NCBI GenBank assembly: GCA_963815125.1
Contig: CAWFFM010000001.1
Location: 558,001-622,000, forward strand
Source of the DNA: Actinocatenispora sp963815125
GTDB lineage: Bacteria > Actinomycetota > Actinomycetes > Mycobacteriales > Micromonosporaceae
Direction of reading: 5' to 3'
DNA: 64,000 nucleotides
Positions within the stretch are counted from its first letter, which is position 1. Each line of letters starts with the position of its first letter. The notes under the pieces were generated by a model. The model made no database searches. It saw only the letters and a list, made by a program, of their open reading frames with translations, and was not told the origin of the DNA. Made by a program: the position numbers and the translations under genes. Positions 16,448-25,481 of the stretch are shown one piece after another.

Positions 16448-17257
16448 GTGAGCACTGCGATCCGGGCGAACTCCATCCTGCCGGCCCGCCGCCAGGACAT
16501 CGAACTGACCACGGCGGACGATGTGACGCTGGTCGGTGAACTGGCGGTGCCGGCCGACCGCCCGCCCGTCGCCACCCTGATCTGCCTGCATCCGCTGCCC
16601 ACGCACGGCGGGATGATGGACAGTCATGTCTACCGCAAGGCGGCCTGGCGACTGCCGGCCCTGGCCGGAACGGCCGTACTGCGGTTCAACTCCCGGGGCA
16701 CCAGCAGTGTGCGCGGCACCAGCGGTGGCAGCTTCGACTACGGGCAGGGCGAACGCTACGACGTGGCCGCCGCGATCGAGTACGCCGAGTTCCACGATCT
16801 TCCCGACGTCTGGCTGGTCGGATGGTCGTTCGGTACCGACCTGGCCCTGATGTACGGCTGCGACCCGGGCGTGCAGGGCGCGATCCTGCTGTCCCCGCCA
16901 CTGCGGTTCGCCACCGATGAGCACCTGGCCACCTGGACGGCGAGCGGGAAGCCGGTCACCGCGCTGGTACCGGAGTTCGACGACTATCTGCGCCCGGCGC
17001 GGGCCGTCGAGCGGTTCGCGGCGCTCAAGCAGGCTGAGGTGCTGGCCGTGGCGGGTGCCAAACACCTGTGGGTCGGGCAGGCCGAGCGGGTGCTGGACGA
17101 GATCGTGCAGCGGGTGGCGCCGGACGCGTACCCGCTGCCACGTGACTGGGACGGTCCGATGGAGTTCGGTGACGCGTCGGCGTACGCGGACCGTACCGTC
17201 GCCGCGTTCGCCGATGTTCCGTTGGGCGAACCGGAGGACCGTCGCGACACGAGATGA
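16448..17257 (+). CDS. Alpha/beta hydrolase
   Basis: The 269-residue protein starts at GTG 16448 (STAIRANSILPARRQDIEL), the usual beginning in this family; the frame is open to another GTG at 16430. Family signatures are LICLHPLPTHGGMMDSH (oxyanion-hole region), VLRFNSRGTSSVRGTSGGSFDYG, and the nucleophile elbow LVGWSFGTDLAL with serine in GWSFG. The expected His is in VAGAKHLWVGQ. It is a serine hydrolase of the dienelactone-hydrolase/peptidase-like branch; the substrate is unknown. No obvious partner gene adjoins it. Confidence 0.88.
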   Translation: MSTAIRANSILPARRQDIELTTADDVTLVGELAVPADRPPVATLICLHPLPTHGGMMDSHVYRKAAWRLPALAGTAVLRFNSRGTSSVRGTSGGSFDYGQGERYDVAAAIEYAEFHDLPDVWLVGWSFGTDLALMYGCDPGVQGAILLSPPLRFATDEHLATWTASGKPVTALVPEFDDYLRPARAVERFAALKQAEVLAVAGAKHLWVGQAERVLDEIVQRVAPDAYPLPRDWDGPMEFGDASAYADRTVAAFADVPLGEPEDRRDTR

Positions 17258-17379
17258 TCGCATGGTGGAAACGTCGGACTACGCCAGGTAGTGAGCGTTG
17301 ACTGTCGTAGGGGCCTTTGCCCAGGTTGATCAACAACGGGAGTGGCCATGCTGCGCGGTACCGACCGGTTCGGCAGGAT

Positions 17380-18177
17380 ATGAGGATGGAGATCGCGTAT
17401 ACCGAGTCCGGTGAGGGTGTGCCACTGGTACTGCTGCACGCCTACCCGTTGCATGCCTCGATGTGGACGGCGCAGCGCGACGGTCTGTCCGGTGACTGCC
17501 GGGTCATCACCCCCGACCAGCGGGGGTTCGGGGATTCGGTGCCGTGGCCGGGCGGTGACGAACCGGATCTGGACCTGGTCGCCGACGATGTCCGTGACCT
17601 GCTGGACCGGCTGGAACTGCCCCGGGTCGTGCTCGGCGGGCTCTCCATGGGTGGTTACGTGGCGCTGGCGTTCTGGCGGCGGCACCCCGACCGGGTCGCC
17701 GGGCTGTTGCTGGCCGATACGAAGGCTGCCGCCGATGTCTCCGCGGCCGCCGCGGACCGGCACCGCATCGCCGACGCGGTGGAGCAGGCCGGCAACACCG
17801 ACATGGTCGCCACCGGGACCGTACCCAACCTGCTGGGCAGTACCACCCGCTGGCAGCGCCCGGAGGTCTACGAGACGGTCGCCGACATCGCCCGGGCGCA
17901 GTCACCGGATGCGGTGGCCTGGGCGCAACGGGCGATGGCGGCCCGACCGGACAGTGTCGACCTGCTACCCACCATCACGGTGCCCAGCCTGGTGGTGGTG
18001 GGGGAGGAGGACACCCTGACCCCGCCGTCGGATGCCGCCGTCCTCGCCGATCGGATCCCCGGCGCCCAGTTGCGGAGGATACCGGCCGCTGGGCATCTCA
18101 CCGCGCTGGAGGCGCCGGACCGGTTCAACACCGCGGTACGGTCCCTACTTGGCCGCTGCGCCACTGCCTTCCGGTGA
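17380..18177 (+). CDS. Alpha/beta-fold hydrolase
   Basis: The 265-residue protein has LVLLHAYPLHASMW, DQRGFGDS and the nucleophile elbow GGLSMGGYVAL with the catalytic serine, an acid in VVVGEEDTLTPP and a histidine in IPAAGHLTALEAPDRF. This is a complete catalytic triad of an esterase/lactonase-type hydrolase. The start ATG at 17380 follows GCAGGAT at short spacing; another ATG lies two codons later. It is preceded by a 122-base gap and followed by 139 bases before the deacetylase gene. Substrate unknown. Confidence 0.88.
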   Translation: MRMEIAYTESGEGVPLVLLHAYPLHASMWTAQRDGLSGDCRVITPDQRGFGDSVPWPGGDEPDLDLVADDVRDLLDRLELPRVVLGGLSMGGYVALAFWRRHPDRVAGLLLADTKAAADVSAAAADRHRIADAVEQAGNTDMVATGTVPNLLGSTTRWQRPEVYETVADIARAQSPDAVAWAQRAMAARPDSVDLLPTITVPSLVVVGEEDTLTPPSDAAVLADRIPGAQLRRIPAAGHLTALEAPDRFNTAVRSLLGRCATAFR

Positions 18178-18316
18178 GCCGGACCGCATTGTGCCCGGTC
18201 GCCCGGCACGGACCGGCGCCGCCGGTGGAGTAGCGGCCGGTCCGTTAGTCGACGTGGCACGATGACCTCGACAGCAACGGGCGCGCTCGCCCGGGGCCGA
18301 GCAAGGGATGTGGTGC

Positions 18317-19540
18317 ATGGCGTGGCCCGCGGCAGACGACGCACCGGCGGCGGCAGGTACGGTCGTGGTGTGGGACCCGGCGCTGCTGGAGTACCACTTC
18401 GGTGATCACCCGATGAACCCGGTACGTGTCGAGCTGACCATCGCGCTCGCCCGGGAACTGGGCGTACTGGACCGGCCCAGCGTACGGCTAGTGCTGCCCG
18501 AACCGGCCGACGAGGCCACCATCACCCGGGTACACACCACCGACTACCTGGCCGCCGTACAGGTGGCCCCGACGCAGCCGGGCTTCACCGGGTACGGCCT
18601 GAACACCCCCGACGATCCGGTGTTCAGCCACATGCACGAGGCCAGCGCGCTGATCGTCGGCGCCAGCGTCGCCGCCGCGGAGTCGGTCTGGTACGGACAC
18701 GCCCGCCGCGCGGTCAACATCTCCGGCGGACTGCACCACGCGATGCCCGGCCATGCCAGTGGCTTCTGCGTGTACAACGACCCGGCCATCGCGATCAGCC
18801 GGCTGCTGGACGCCGGGGCGGAACGGATCGCCTACCTCGACATCGACGTTCATCACGGTGACGGGGTTCAGCAGGTGTTCTACCACGATCCCAGGGTGCT
18901 GACGGTCAGCCTGCACGAGAGCCCGCTGGCGCTGTTCCCCGGCACCGGGTTTCCCGGCGAGGTGGGTGGACCGGAGGCCACCGGCAGCGCGGTGAATGTC
19001 GCGCTGCCACCCGGTACCGGTGACGCCGGTTGGCTGCGCGCCTTCCACGCCGTGGTACCCGGTGTGCTGCGGGCGTTCAAGCCGCAGCTGCTTGTCACCC
19101 AGTGCGGCGTGGACACCCACCGTTCCGACCCGCTGGCCGATCTGCGGGTGACGGTGGATGGCCAGCGTGCGGCCTATCTGGCGATCCGGGACCTGGCCGA
19201 CGAGATCTGCGCCGGCCGGTGGGTGGCGTTCGGCGGTGGCGGCTACTCGGTGGTGGAGGTGGTCCCGCGGGCCTGGACGCATCTGCTCGCGGTGCTGAGC
19301 GACGATCCGATAGAACCGGACACCGCGGTACCGGCGCAGTGGCGCGCACTGGCCCAGGCCCGGTGCCCGGGTAGCCGCCCGCCGCTACGGATGACCGATT
19401 TTCCGGGTGCCACTGGCCCGCCGGACTTCGTGGGGTGGCAGCCCGGTACCGAGCCGGACGCGGTCGACCGGGCCATCCTCGCCACTCGTACCGCGGTCTT
19501 TCCGCTGCTGGGGCTCGATCCGTACGATCCGCGGGACTGA
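18317..19540 (+). CDS. acuC: AcuC-type protein/acetoin-utilisation deacetylase (class I HDAC fold)
   Basis: The 407-residue protein is a zinc-dependent histone-deacetylase-fold enzyme. Signatures in order are HPMNPVRVELT, SGGLHHAMPGHASGFCVYND with the tandem catalytic histidines, YLDIDVHHGDGVQ with the metal-binding Asp/His, and FGGGGYSV near the C-terminal end of the domain. AcuC removes acetyl groups from lysines of acetyl-CoA synthetase and other proteins. I chose ATG 18317 because AAGGG lies nine bases upstream; ATG 18308 touches that site. The next gene, a lysine acetyltransferase, begins three bases after the stop, so writer and eraser of acetylation share a transcript. Confidence 0.92.
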   Translation: MAWPAADDAPAAAGTVVVWDPALLEYHFGDHPMNPVRVELTIALARELGVLDRPSVRLVLPEPADEATITRVHTTDYLAAVQVAPTQPGFTGYGLNTPDDPVFSHMHEASALIVGASVAAAESVWYGHARRAVNISGGLHHAMPGHASGFCVYNDPAIAISRLLDAGAERIAYLDIDVHHGDGVQQVFYHDPRVLTVSLHESPLALFPGTGFPGEVGGPEATGSAVNVALPPGTGDAGWLRAFHAVVPGVLRAFKPQLLVTQCGVDTHRSDPLADLRVTVDGQRAAYLAIRDLADEICAGRWVAFGGGGYSVVEVVPRAWTHLLAVLSDDPIEPDTAVPAQWRALAQARCPGSRPPLRMTDFPGATGPPDFVGWQPGTEPDAVDRAILATRTAVFPLLGLDPYDPRD

Positions 19541-19543
19541 GCA

Positions 19544-22309
19544 GTGGGAGACGGGCCGGTGGACTATCCCGCGCAGCGCGCCGCCGACGTGGTGCTCTCC
19601 GACGGCGGCACCGTACATCTGCGCCCGATCCGGCCCTCGGACGCCGCGGCGATCGTCGCGCTGCATTCCCGGTTCTCGGAACGCACCCGCTACCTGCGCT
19701 ACTTCTCGCCCTATCCGAGGATTCCCGAACGGGACCTGCGCCGGTTCGTCAACGTCGACCACCGGGACCGGGAGGCGTTCGTCGCCGAACTGGGCGGTGA
19801 GCTGATCGCGGTCGGTCGCTACGACCGGCTGGATGCGGACAAGGCCGAGGTCGCCTTCGTGGTGGAGGACGCCCACCAGCGGCGTGGACTGGGCTCGGTA
19901 CTGCTGGAGCATCTGGCGCAGGCCGCCCGGGAGGAGCGGATAGCCCGGTTCGTGGCCGAGGTGCTGCCGGAGAACGGCAGCATGCTGCGGGTGTTCTCGG
20001 ATGCCGGCTACACGGTGGACCGTTCGTACGCCGACGGCGTGGTGCATCTGACCTTCGAGATCGCGCCGACCGAGCGGTCCGTGGAGGTGGCCCGCGACCG
20101 GGAACAGCGCACCGAGGCCGCGTCCATCGCCAGGCTGCTGTCGCCCCGGTCGGTGGCCGTGATCGGGGCCTCCACCAGGCCCGGCACCATCGGGCACACG
20201 CTGTTGCGCAACCTGCTCGGCGGCACGAGGGCGGGCGTGCGGTCGACGGTGGGTTTCGTGGGGGCGGTGTACCCGATCCACCCCACCGCCCGGACGGTAC
20301 GCGGTCTGCGCGCGTACCCGTCGATCCGGGACGTACCGGGTCCGGTGGATCTGGCGCTGGTCGCGGTTCCGGCCGAGGTGGTGGGCACGGTGGTGGAGGA
20401 CTGTGCCCGGGCCGGGGTGCGTTCCCTGGTGATCGTCTCGGCCGGGTTCGGTGAGCTGGGTGCCGAAGGACTGGCCCGGCAGCGTGCGCTCGTCGCCGCG
20501 GCACGGGCAAGCGGTATGCGGGTGGTCGGGCCCAACTGCCTGGGGATCGCCAACACCAGCCCGGCGGTCGCGCTCAACGCGACGTTGGCCCCGGTGCTGC
20601 CCGAACCTGGTCGGGTCGGCTTCTTCTGCCAGTCCGGCGCGCTGGGTGTGGCGCTGCTGGCCGCGGCGGACCGGCGCGGCCTGGGACTGTCCAGCTTCGT
20701 GTCCGCCGGCAACAGGGCCGACGTCTCCGGTAACGACCTGCTGCAGTACTGGCTGGACGATCCGGCCACCGACCTGGTGCTGCTGTACCTGGAGACGTTC
20801 GGCAATCCGCGCAAGTTCGCCCGGTTGGCCCGCCGGCTGGCCCGTCGTAAGCCGGTGGTGGCGGTGTCCGGACGGGCCCGGCCACCGGGGCTTTCCGAGG
20901 TCGGCCCGGCGCCCGACGAGCGGGCGGTCGCCGCGTTGTTCGCCCGTTCCGGAGTGATCCGGGTGGACACCGTGGCCGAGTTGTTCGACGTGGGGGTGCT
21001 GCTGGCCCACCAGCCGCTGCCGTCGGGTACCCGGGTCGGTGTGGTCGGCAACTCCACCGCGCTGGGTGTCCTGGCAGCCGACTCGTTGCGCGACGCGCGG
21101 CTGGAGCTGGCCGCCGGCTACCCGGTGCAGGTGGGTCCCTCGGCGAGTGCCCGCACCTTCGCCACCGCGCTGCACCGTACGGTGCACGATCCGGGGGTCG
21201 ATGCGGTGGTGGCGGTGTTCGTTCCGCCGCTCGCGGTGTCGAGTGCCGCGTACGCCGAGGTACTGGTGGCCGAGACTGCCGGTGGCGGCAAGCCGGTGGT
21301 GGCCACGTTCGTGGCCGCCGACGTACCGGCCACCGCGGAGCAGGCCGGCCGGGAAGCCCCGGCGGGGCCGGCGTCCCCGCAGGCCGGACGGGCACCGAGC
21401 CGGGCACGGCTGGTACGGCCCGGTCCGGACGGGTCGCCTGGGCCGGGCACGGTGCCGGCGTACGACTCGGTGGAGGAGGCGGTACGGGCGCTGGGCCGGG
21501 TCGCCCGCTACGCGCACTGGCGACGGGAGCCGGTCGGCAGGGTGCCGGCATTGCCCGATGTGGACGGCACGCGGGCCCGTGGTCTGGTGGCGGAGATCCT
21601 GCGGGCGGACCCGGACGGCCGGACGCTGCGCGACGACGCCGCGGCGCCGCTGTTGTCCTGCTACGGCATTGCGGTGGACCGGTCGCTACGGGTGTCCGGC
21701 GCTGCGGAGGCAGTTGCGGCGGCAGATCAGCTCGGCTACCCGGTGGCGATGAAGGTCGCGGACGGTCCGTTGCGGCACCGGATGGATCTCGGCGGCGTGC
21801 GCCTGGATCTGGCCGATGCCGATGACGTGCGGCGCGTGTACGAGGACATGGCCGGCCGGTTCGGCGGGCAGCTTCCGGTGGTGGTGCAACCGATGCGGCC
21901 ACCCGGGGTGGCCTGCGTGGTCGACCTGGTGGAAGATCCGGCGTTCGGGCCGGTGCTGGGTTTCGGCCTCGCCGGGGTGGCGACCGAGGTGTTCGGTGAT
22001 CACGCATGGCGGGCCGCGCCGTTGTCCAGGGAGGATGCGGCGGCGCTGATCCGGGCGCCGCTGGCGGCGCCGTTGCTACTGGGACGCGCACTGCGGTCGG
22101 GGGAGCCGCCACCGGCACCGGCCGATGTCGAGGCGTTGGCCGACCTGCTGGTGCGCCTCGGACTGCTGGCCGACGAGCAGCCGGAGGTCCGGTTGGTGAC
22201 GCTCAACCCGGTGCTGGCCGCGCAACACGGTATCGCCGTATTGCACGCGACCGTCCACATCGGACCCCCGGGCACCAGGCCGGACTCCGGCCCGCGTCGG
22301 CTGCGCTGA
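19544..22309 (+). CDS. GNAT plus acyl-CoA-ligase-like protein lysine acetyltransferase (Pat type)
   Basis: The 921-residue protein begins with a GNAT acetyltransferase domain at about residues 20-175 (LRPIRPSDAAAIVALHSRFSERTRYLRY, acetyl-CoA loop QRRGLGSVLLEHL). A CoA-binding domain (LLSPRSVAVIGAS from about 200), succinyl-CoA-ligase-like domains (GPNCLGI, FFCQSGALGVALL) and a C-terminal ATP-grasp-type domain (YPVAMKVADGPLRHRMDLGGV) follow. This order, GNAT first, is that of actinobacterial PatA proteins such as that of Streptomyces lividans, in contrast to the C-terminal GNAT of Salmonella Pat. Such proteins acetylate the active-site lysine of acetyl-CoA synthetases. Residues about 600-640 form a Pro/Ala/Gly-rich insert. 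The GTG start lies three bases after acuC. Confidence 0.92.
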   Translation: MGDGPVDYPAQRAADVVLSDGGTVHLRPIRPSDAAAIVALHSRFSERTRYLRYFSPYPRIPERDLRRFVNVDHRDREAFVAELGGELIAVGRYDRLDADKAEVAFVVEDAHQRRGLGSVLLEHLAQAAREERIARFVAEVLPENGSMLRVFSDAGYTVDRSYADGVVHLTFEIAPTERSVEVARDREQRTEAASIARLLSPRSVAVIGASTRPGTIGHTLLRNLLGGTRAGVRSTVGFVGAVYPIHPTARTVRGLRAYPSIRDVPGPVDLALVAVPAEVVGTVVEDCARAGVRSLVIVSAGFGELGAEGLARQRALVAAARASGMRVVGPNCLGIANTSPAVALNATLAPVLPEPGRVGFFCQSGALGVALLAAADRRGLGLSSFVSAGNRADVSGNDLLQYWLDDPATDLVLLYLETFGNPRKFARLARRLARRKPVVAVSGRARPPGLSEVGPAPDERAVAALFARSGVIRVDTVAELFDVGVLLAHQPLPSGTRVGVVGNSTALGVLAADSLRDARLELAAGYPVQVGPSASARTFATALHRTVHDPGVDAVVAVFVPPLAVSSAAYAEVLVAETAGGGKPVVATFVAADVPATAEQAGREAPAGPASPQAGRAPSRARLVRPGPDGSPGPGTVPAYDSVEEAVRALGRVARYAHWRREPVGRVPALPDVDGTRARGLVAEILRADPDGRTLRDDAAAPLLSCYGIAVDRSLRVSGAAEAVAAADQLGYPVAMKVADGPLRHRMDLGGVRLDLADADDVRRVYEDMAGRFGGQLPVVVQPMRPPGVACVVDLVEDPAFGPVLGFGLAGVATEVFGDHAWRAAPLSREDAAALIRAPLAAPLLLGRALRSGEPPPAPADVEALADLLVRLGLLADEQPEVRLVTLNPVLAAQHGIAVLHATVHIGPPGTRPDSGPRRLR

Positions 22310-22314
22310 CACCG

Positions 22315-22345
22315 GCGGGCCCCGGGTTGCTCACCCAGGGCCCGC
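22315..22345. terminator. Bidirectional terminator between convergent genes
   Basis: A 13-base inverted repeat with one mismatch (22315-22327 and 22333-22345, loop TGCTC) lies between the acetyltransferase stop and the stop of the sigma factor gene. Confidence 0.7.
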
Positions 22346-22360
22346 TCGCGTGCCGGCAGG

Positions 22361-23350
<990 letters not shown>

Positions 23351-23533
23351 CGTCTTCGCCTCCCCGTGTCGGTGTGCCTCGTACGTTCTCCAGGATCCCG
23401 CCCGGGGCGTGAAACCCCGGTGAGGCCGTTGTGAGATCGGTGTGAAGTTACGGCCGTGACATGCCGGAATTGGACCGGATAGCGGGATATGCAACAGCAC
23501 GGCGGACTGTTCCGGGGTCGCCGTCGGACGGCT

Positions 23534-23550
23534 TTCTACCGACCGTAGAA
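23534..23550. promoter_or_regulatory. Candidate BlaI-type operator palindrome
   Basis: TTCTAC, five bases, GTAGAA form a perfect 6+5+6 palindrome about 70 bases upstream of the BlaI-like gene. BlaI/MecI repressors bind palindromes with TAC/GTA half-site cores. The right arm overlaps TAGAAT, a good -10 box, so bound repressor would block the promoter. Confidence 0.6.
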
Positions 23551-23619
23551 TGGTGTCGCTCCGCGGATCGCGGACACGACGTTCATCCGGCGCGGACCGT
23601 GCCGGAGAGGGGAGCGCAG

Positions 23620-24027
23620 ATGGCCCGGCTCGGCGAGCTGGAGCGAGCGATCATGGAGGTCCTGTGGTCGACACCCGGGCCGTGCACCGCTCGCGACATC
23701 GTGGCCGCGCTCGCCGACCGGGATCTGGCCGCCACCACCGTACTGACGGTGCTGTCCCGGTTGGAACGCAAGCATCTGGTGGCCCGGGACCGGGACGGCC
23801 GGGCCCACCGCTACCACCCCACGGCCAGCCGCGAGGAACACGCCGCGGCACTGATGCGTGAGGCGCTCGACACCGCCGCAGACCGCAGCGCCGCCCTCGC
23901 CACCTTTGCCAGTCAGGTCAGCCCGGGTGAGGCCGAAGCACTCGCCGGAGCGCTCGCCGAGGCGGTACGCCTACGGGGAGGGCCGCCCCTCCGGGCCGAC
24001 CGACCGGCTCCATCCCGGGACGGTTGA
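23620..24027 (+). CDS. BlaI/MecI/CopY-family transcriptional repressor
   Basis: The 135-residue protein has the winged helix-turn-helix of the family in residues 1-75 (LGELERAIMEVLWSTPGPCTARDIVAALADRDLAATTVLTVLSRLERKHLV), followed by a helical dimerisation region (SREEHAAALMREALDTAADRSAALATFASQ). In the known systems the repressor is cleaved after a membrane metallopeptidase of the M56 family senses beta-lactam or another signal. The next gene encodes such a peptidase two bases downstream. ATG 23620 has GAGGGGAG upstream. Autoregulation through the palindrome at 23534-23550 is likely. Confidence 0.92.
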   Translation: MARLGELERAIMEVLWSTPGPCTARDIVAALADRDLAATTVLTVLSRLERKHLVARDRDGRAHRYHPTASREEHAAALMREALDTAADRSAALATFASQVSPGEAEALAGALAEAVRLRGGPPLRADRPAPSRDG

Positions 24028-24029
24028 GC

Positions 24030-25019
24030 ATGGCGGTGACCGCAGCGGTACTGGGACTGCTTGCCGTCACCCTGCTCGGGCCGGTGTCACACTTCCTGCC
24101 CCGGGCCCGGTTCGCCGTGGCCGAGCCCCGTGCCACCCTGGTGCTGTGGCAGGCGATCGGTCTGTCCGCCGGCCTTGCCGTGCTCGGCGCCGCGGCGAGC
24201 CTCGCGGTCGCCCCGTTGAACGACAACCTGTTCGGTGCGCTGCGCCGGTTCGCCGGCCGGTTGGTCAGCGGTGACCCGACCGGCGGCCTCGGACCGGGCC
24301 ACACCGTACTGCTCGCGCTGACCCTGACACTCGCCCTGCGCCTGTTGGGCATCCTCGGACTGTCCACCTGGCGTACGGTGCGGGCCCGGGGCCGGCACCG
24401 CCGGATGCTCGACCTGATCGGCCGGCCGCTGACCGCCGAGCTGGCCGTCCGGCGCGACGGCTCGCGGTGTGTCGGCGACCGGTGCGGGCCGTGCGCGGCC
24501 GGTCCGTTCGGTACCGATGACGGACTGGTGCTGGACCATCCGGCGCCCGCCGCGTACTGCCTGCCCGGCGGCACGCCACGGGTCGTGTTCACCTCCGGCG
24601 CGCTGGCGTTGTTCGACGACGAGGAACTCGCTGCCGTGCTGGCGCACGAGCACGCCCACCTGGCCGAACGGCATGATCTGGTGGTGCTGCCCTTCGCCGC
24701 CTGGTCGAGGGCATTGCGCTGGCTGCCGACCGTACGGCAGTCGCGCGCGGCCGTCGACGGTCTGGTGGAGATGGTCGCCGACGACCGGGCCTGTGCGCAC
24801 TGCGACCGTACGGTGCTGGCCTGCGCGCTGGCCAGGTTCGGGGGAGCCGGTGTGCCGGCCGGGGCGCTGGCCGTCACCGGTACCGGTCAGGTACTGGCCC
24901 GGGTACACCGGCTGCTGGATCCGCCGGTCCGCTCGCTGCGGCTCCGCTTCGCGCTACTCGCCCTCGCCGCGGCGCTGCTCGTACTGCCCACCCTGTTCCT
25001 GCTGCTGTCCGGGCTGTGA
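24030..25019 (+). CDS. M56-family membrane metallopeptidase (BlaR1-like, no sensor domain)
   Basis: The 329-residue protein has hydrophobic helices at about 2-20, 38-62, 92-112 and 305-328 and the zinc motif HEHAH at 206-210, with EMVAD at 247-251 supplying the third ligand region. Unlike BlaR1 it has no C-terminal penicillin-binding sensor domain. Just before the catalytic region is a cysteine-rich stretch, CVGDRCGPC (C147, C152, C155), plus CAHC after EMVAD; these could bind metal or sense redox state. It is coupled to the BlaI-like repressor, so it probably cleaves that repressor in response to an envelope or metal/redox signal. The inducing signal is unknown. Confidence 0.88.
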   Translation: MAVTAAVLGLLAVTLLGPVSHFLPRARFAVAEPRATLVLWQAIGLSAGLAVLGAAASLAVAPLNDNLFGALRRFAGRLVSGDPTGGLGPGHTVLLALTLTLALRLLGILGLSTWRTVRARGRHRRMLDLIGRPLTAELAVRRDGSRCVGDRCGPCAAGPFGTDDGLVLDHPAPAAYCLPGGTPRVVFTSGALALFDDEELAAVLAHEHAHLAERHDLVVLPFAAWSRALRWLPTVRQSRAAVDGLVEMVADDRACAHCDRTVLACALARFGGAGVPAGALAVTGTGQVLARVHRLLDPPVRSLRLRFALLALAAALLVLPTLFLLLSGL

Positions 25020-25028
25020 GCCGGGCGC

Positions 25029-25457
25029 TCAGGCGGGCTCCTCCAGCAGGATCGTGCACGGGCCGACATTGGTGCTGTGCACCAGCATGTGGGCCTGGAA
25101 ACGGCCGGTGGCGACAGCGGCGCCCAGCTCGCGCAGCGCCGTACCGAATGCCTCGACCAGCGGTTCGGCCTTCCCGGCCGGGGCAGCACGGTTCCACGAC
25201 GGTCGGCGGCCCTTACGGGTGTCGGCGTACAGCGTGAACTGGCTGACCACCAGCACCGGGGCGGCAGCGTCGGCGGCGGAGCGTTCGCCGGGCAGGATAC
25301 GCAGCCGGTACGCCTTGGCGGCCAGCCGTTGAGCATCCGCGACAGTGTCGTCGTGTGTGACCCCCAGCAGGATCAGCAGCCCGTCGCGGATCTCCCCGAC
25401 GGTCTCGCCGTCCACCTCGACGCTGGCCGCGCTGACGGTCTGTACCACCGCACGCAT
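25029..25457 (-). CDS. dtd: D-aminoacyl-tRNA deacylase
   Basis: The 142-residue protein matches Dtd, which hydrolyses D-amino acids (and glycine mischarged on tRNA-Ala) from tRNA. Both active-site motifs are present: SQFTLYADTRKGRRPSW and near the C-terminus NVGPCTILLE (NxGP). The usual length is about 145 residues. The start ATG (MRAVVQTVSAASVEVDG) is typical. It follows the methyltransferase gene at 25482 in the same direction by 24 bases and converges with the M56 gene. Confidence 0.95.
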   Translation of the reverse strand: MRAVVQTVSAASVEVDGETVGEIRDGLLILLGVTHDDTVADAQRLAAKAYRLRILPGERSAADAAAPVLVVSQFTLYADTRKGRRPSWNRAAPAGKAEPLVEAFGTALRELGAAVATGRFQAHMLVHSTNVGPCTILLEEPA

Positions 25458-25481
25458 ACCGAACCGCCTTCCGTTGCCGCC

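Noticed and set aside
19385..21517. 710-codon minus-strand open frame opposite the acetyltransferase
   Set aside because: No family motif; the overlapping plus-strand gene shows complete GNAT and CoA-ligase motifs.
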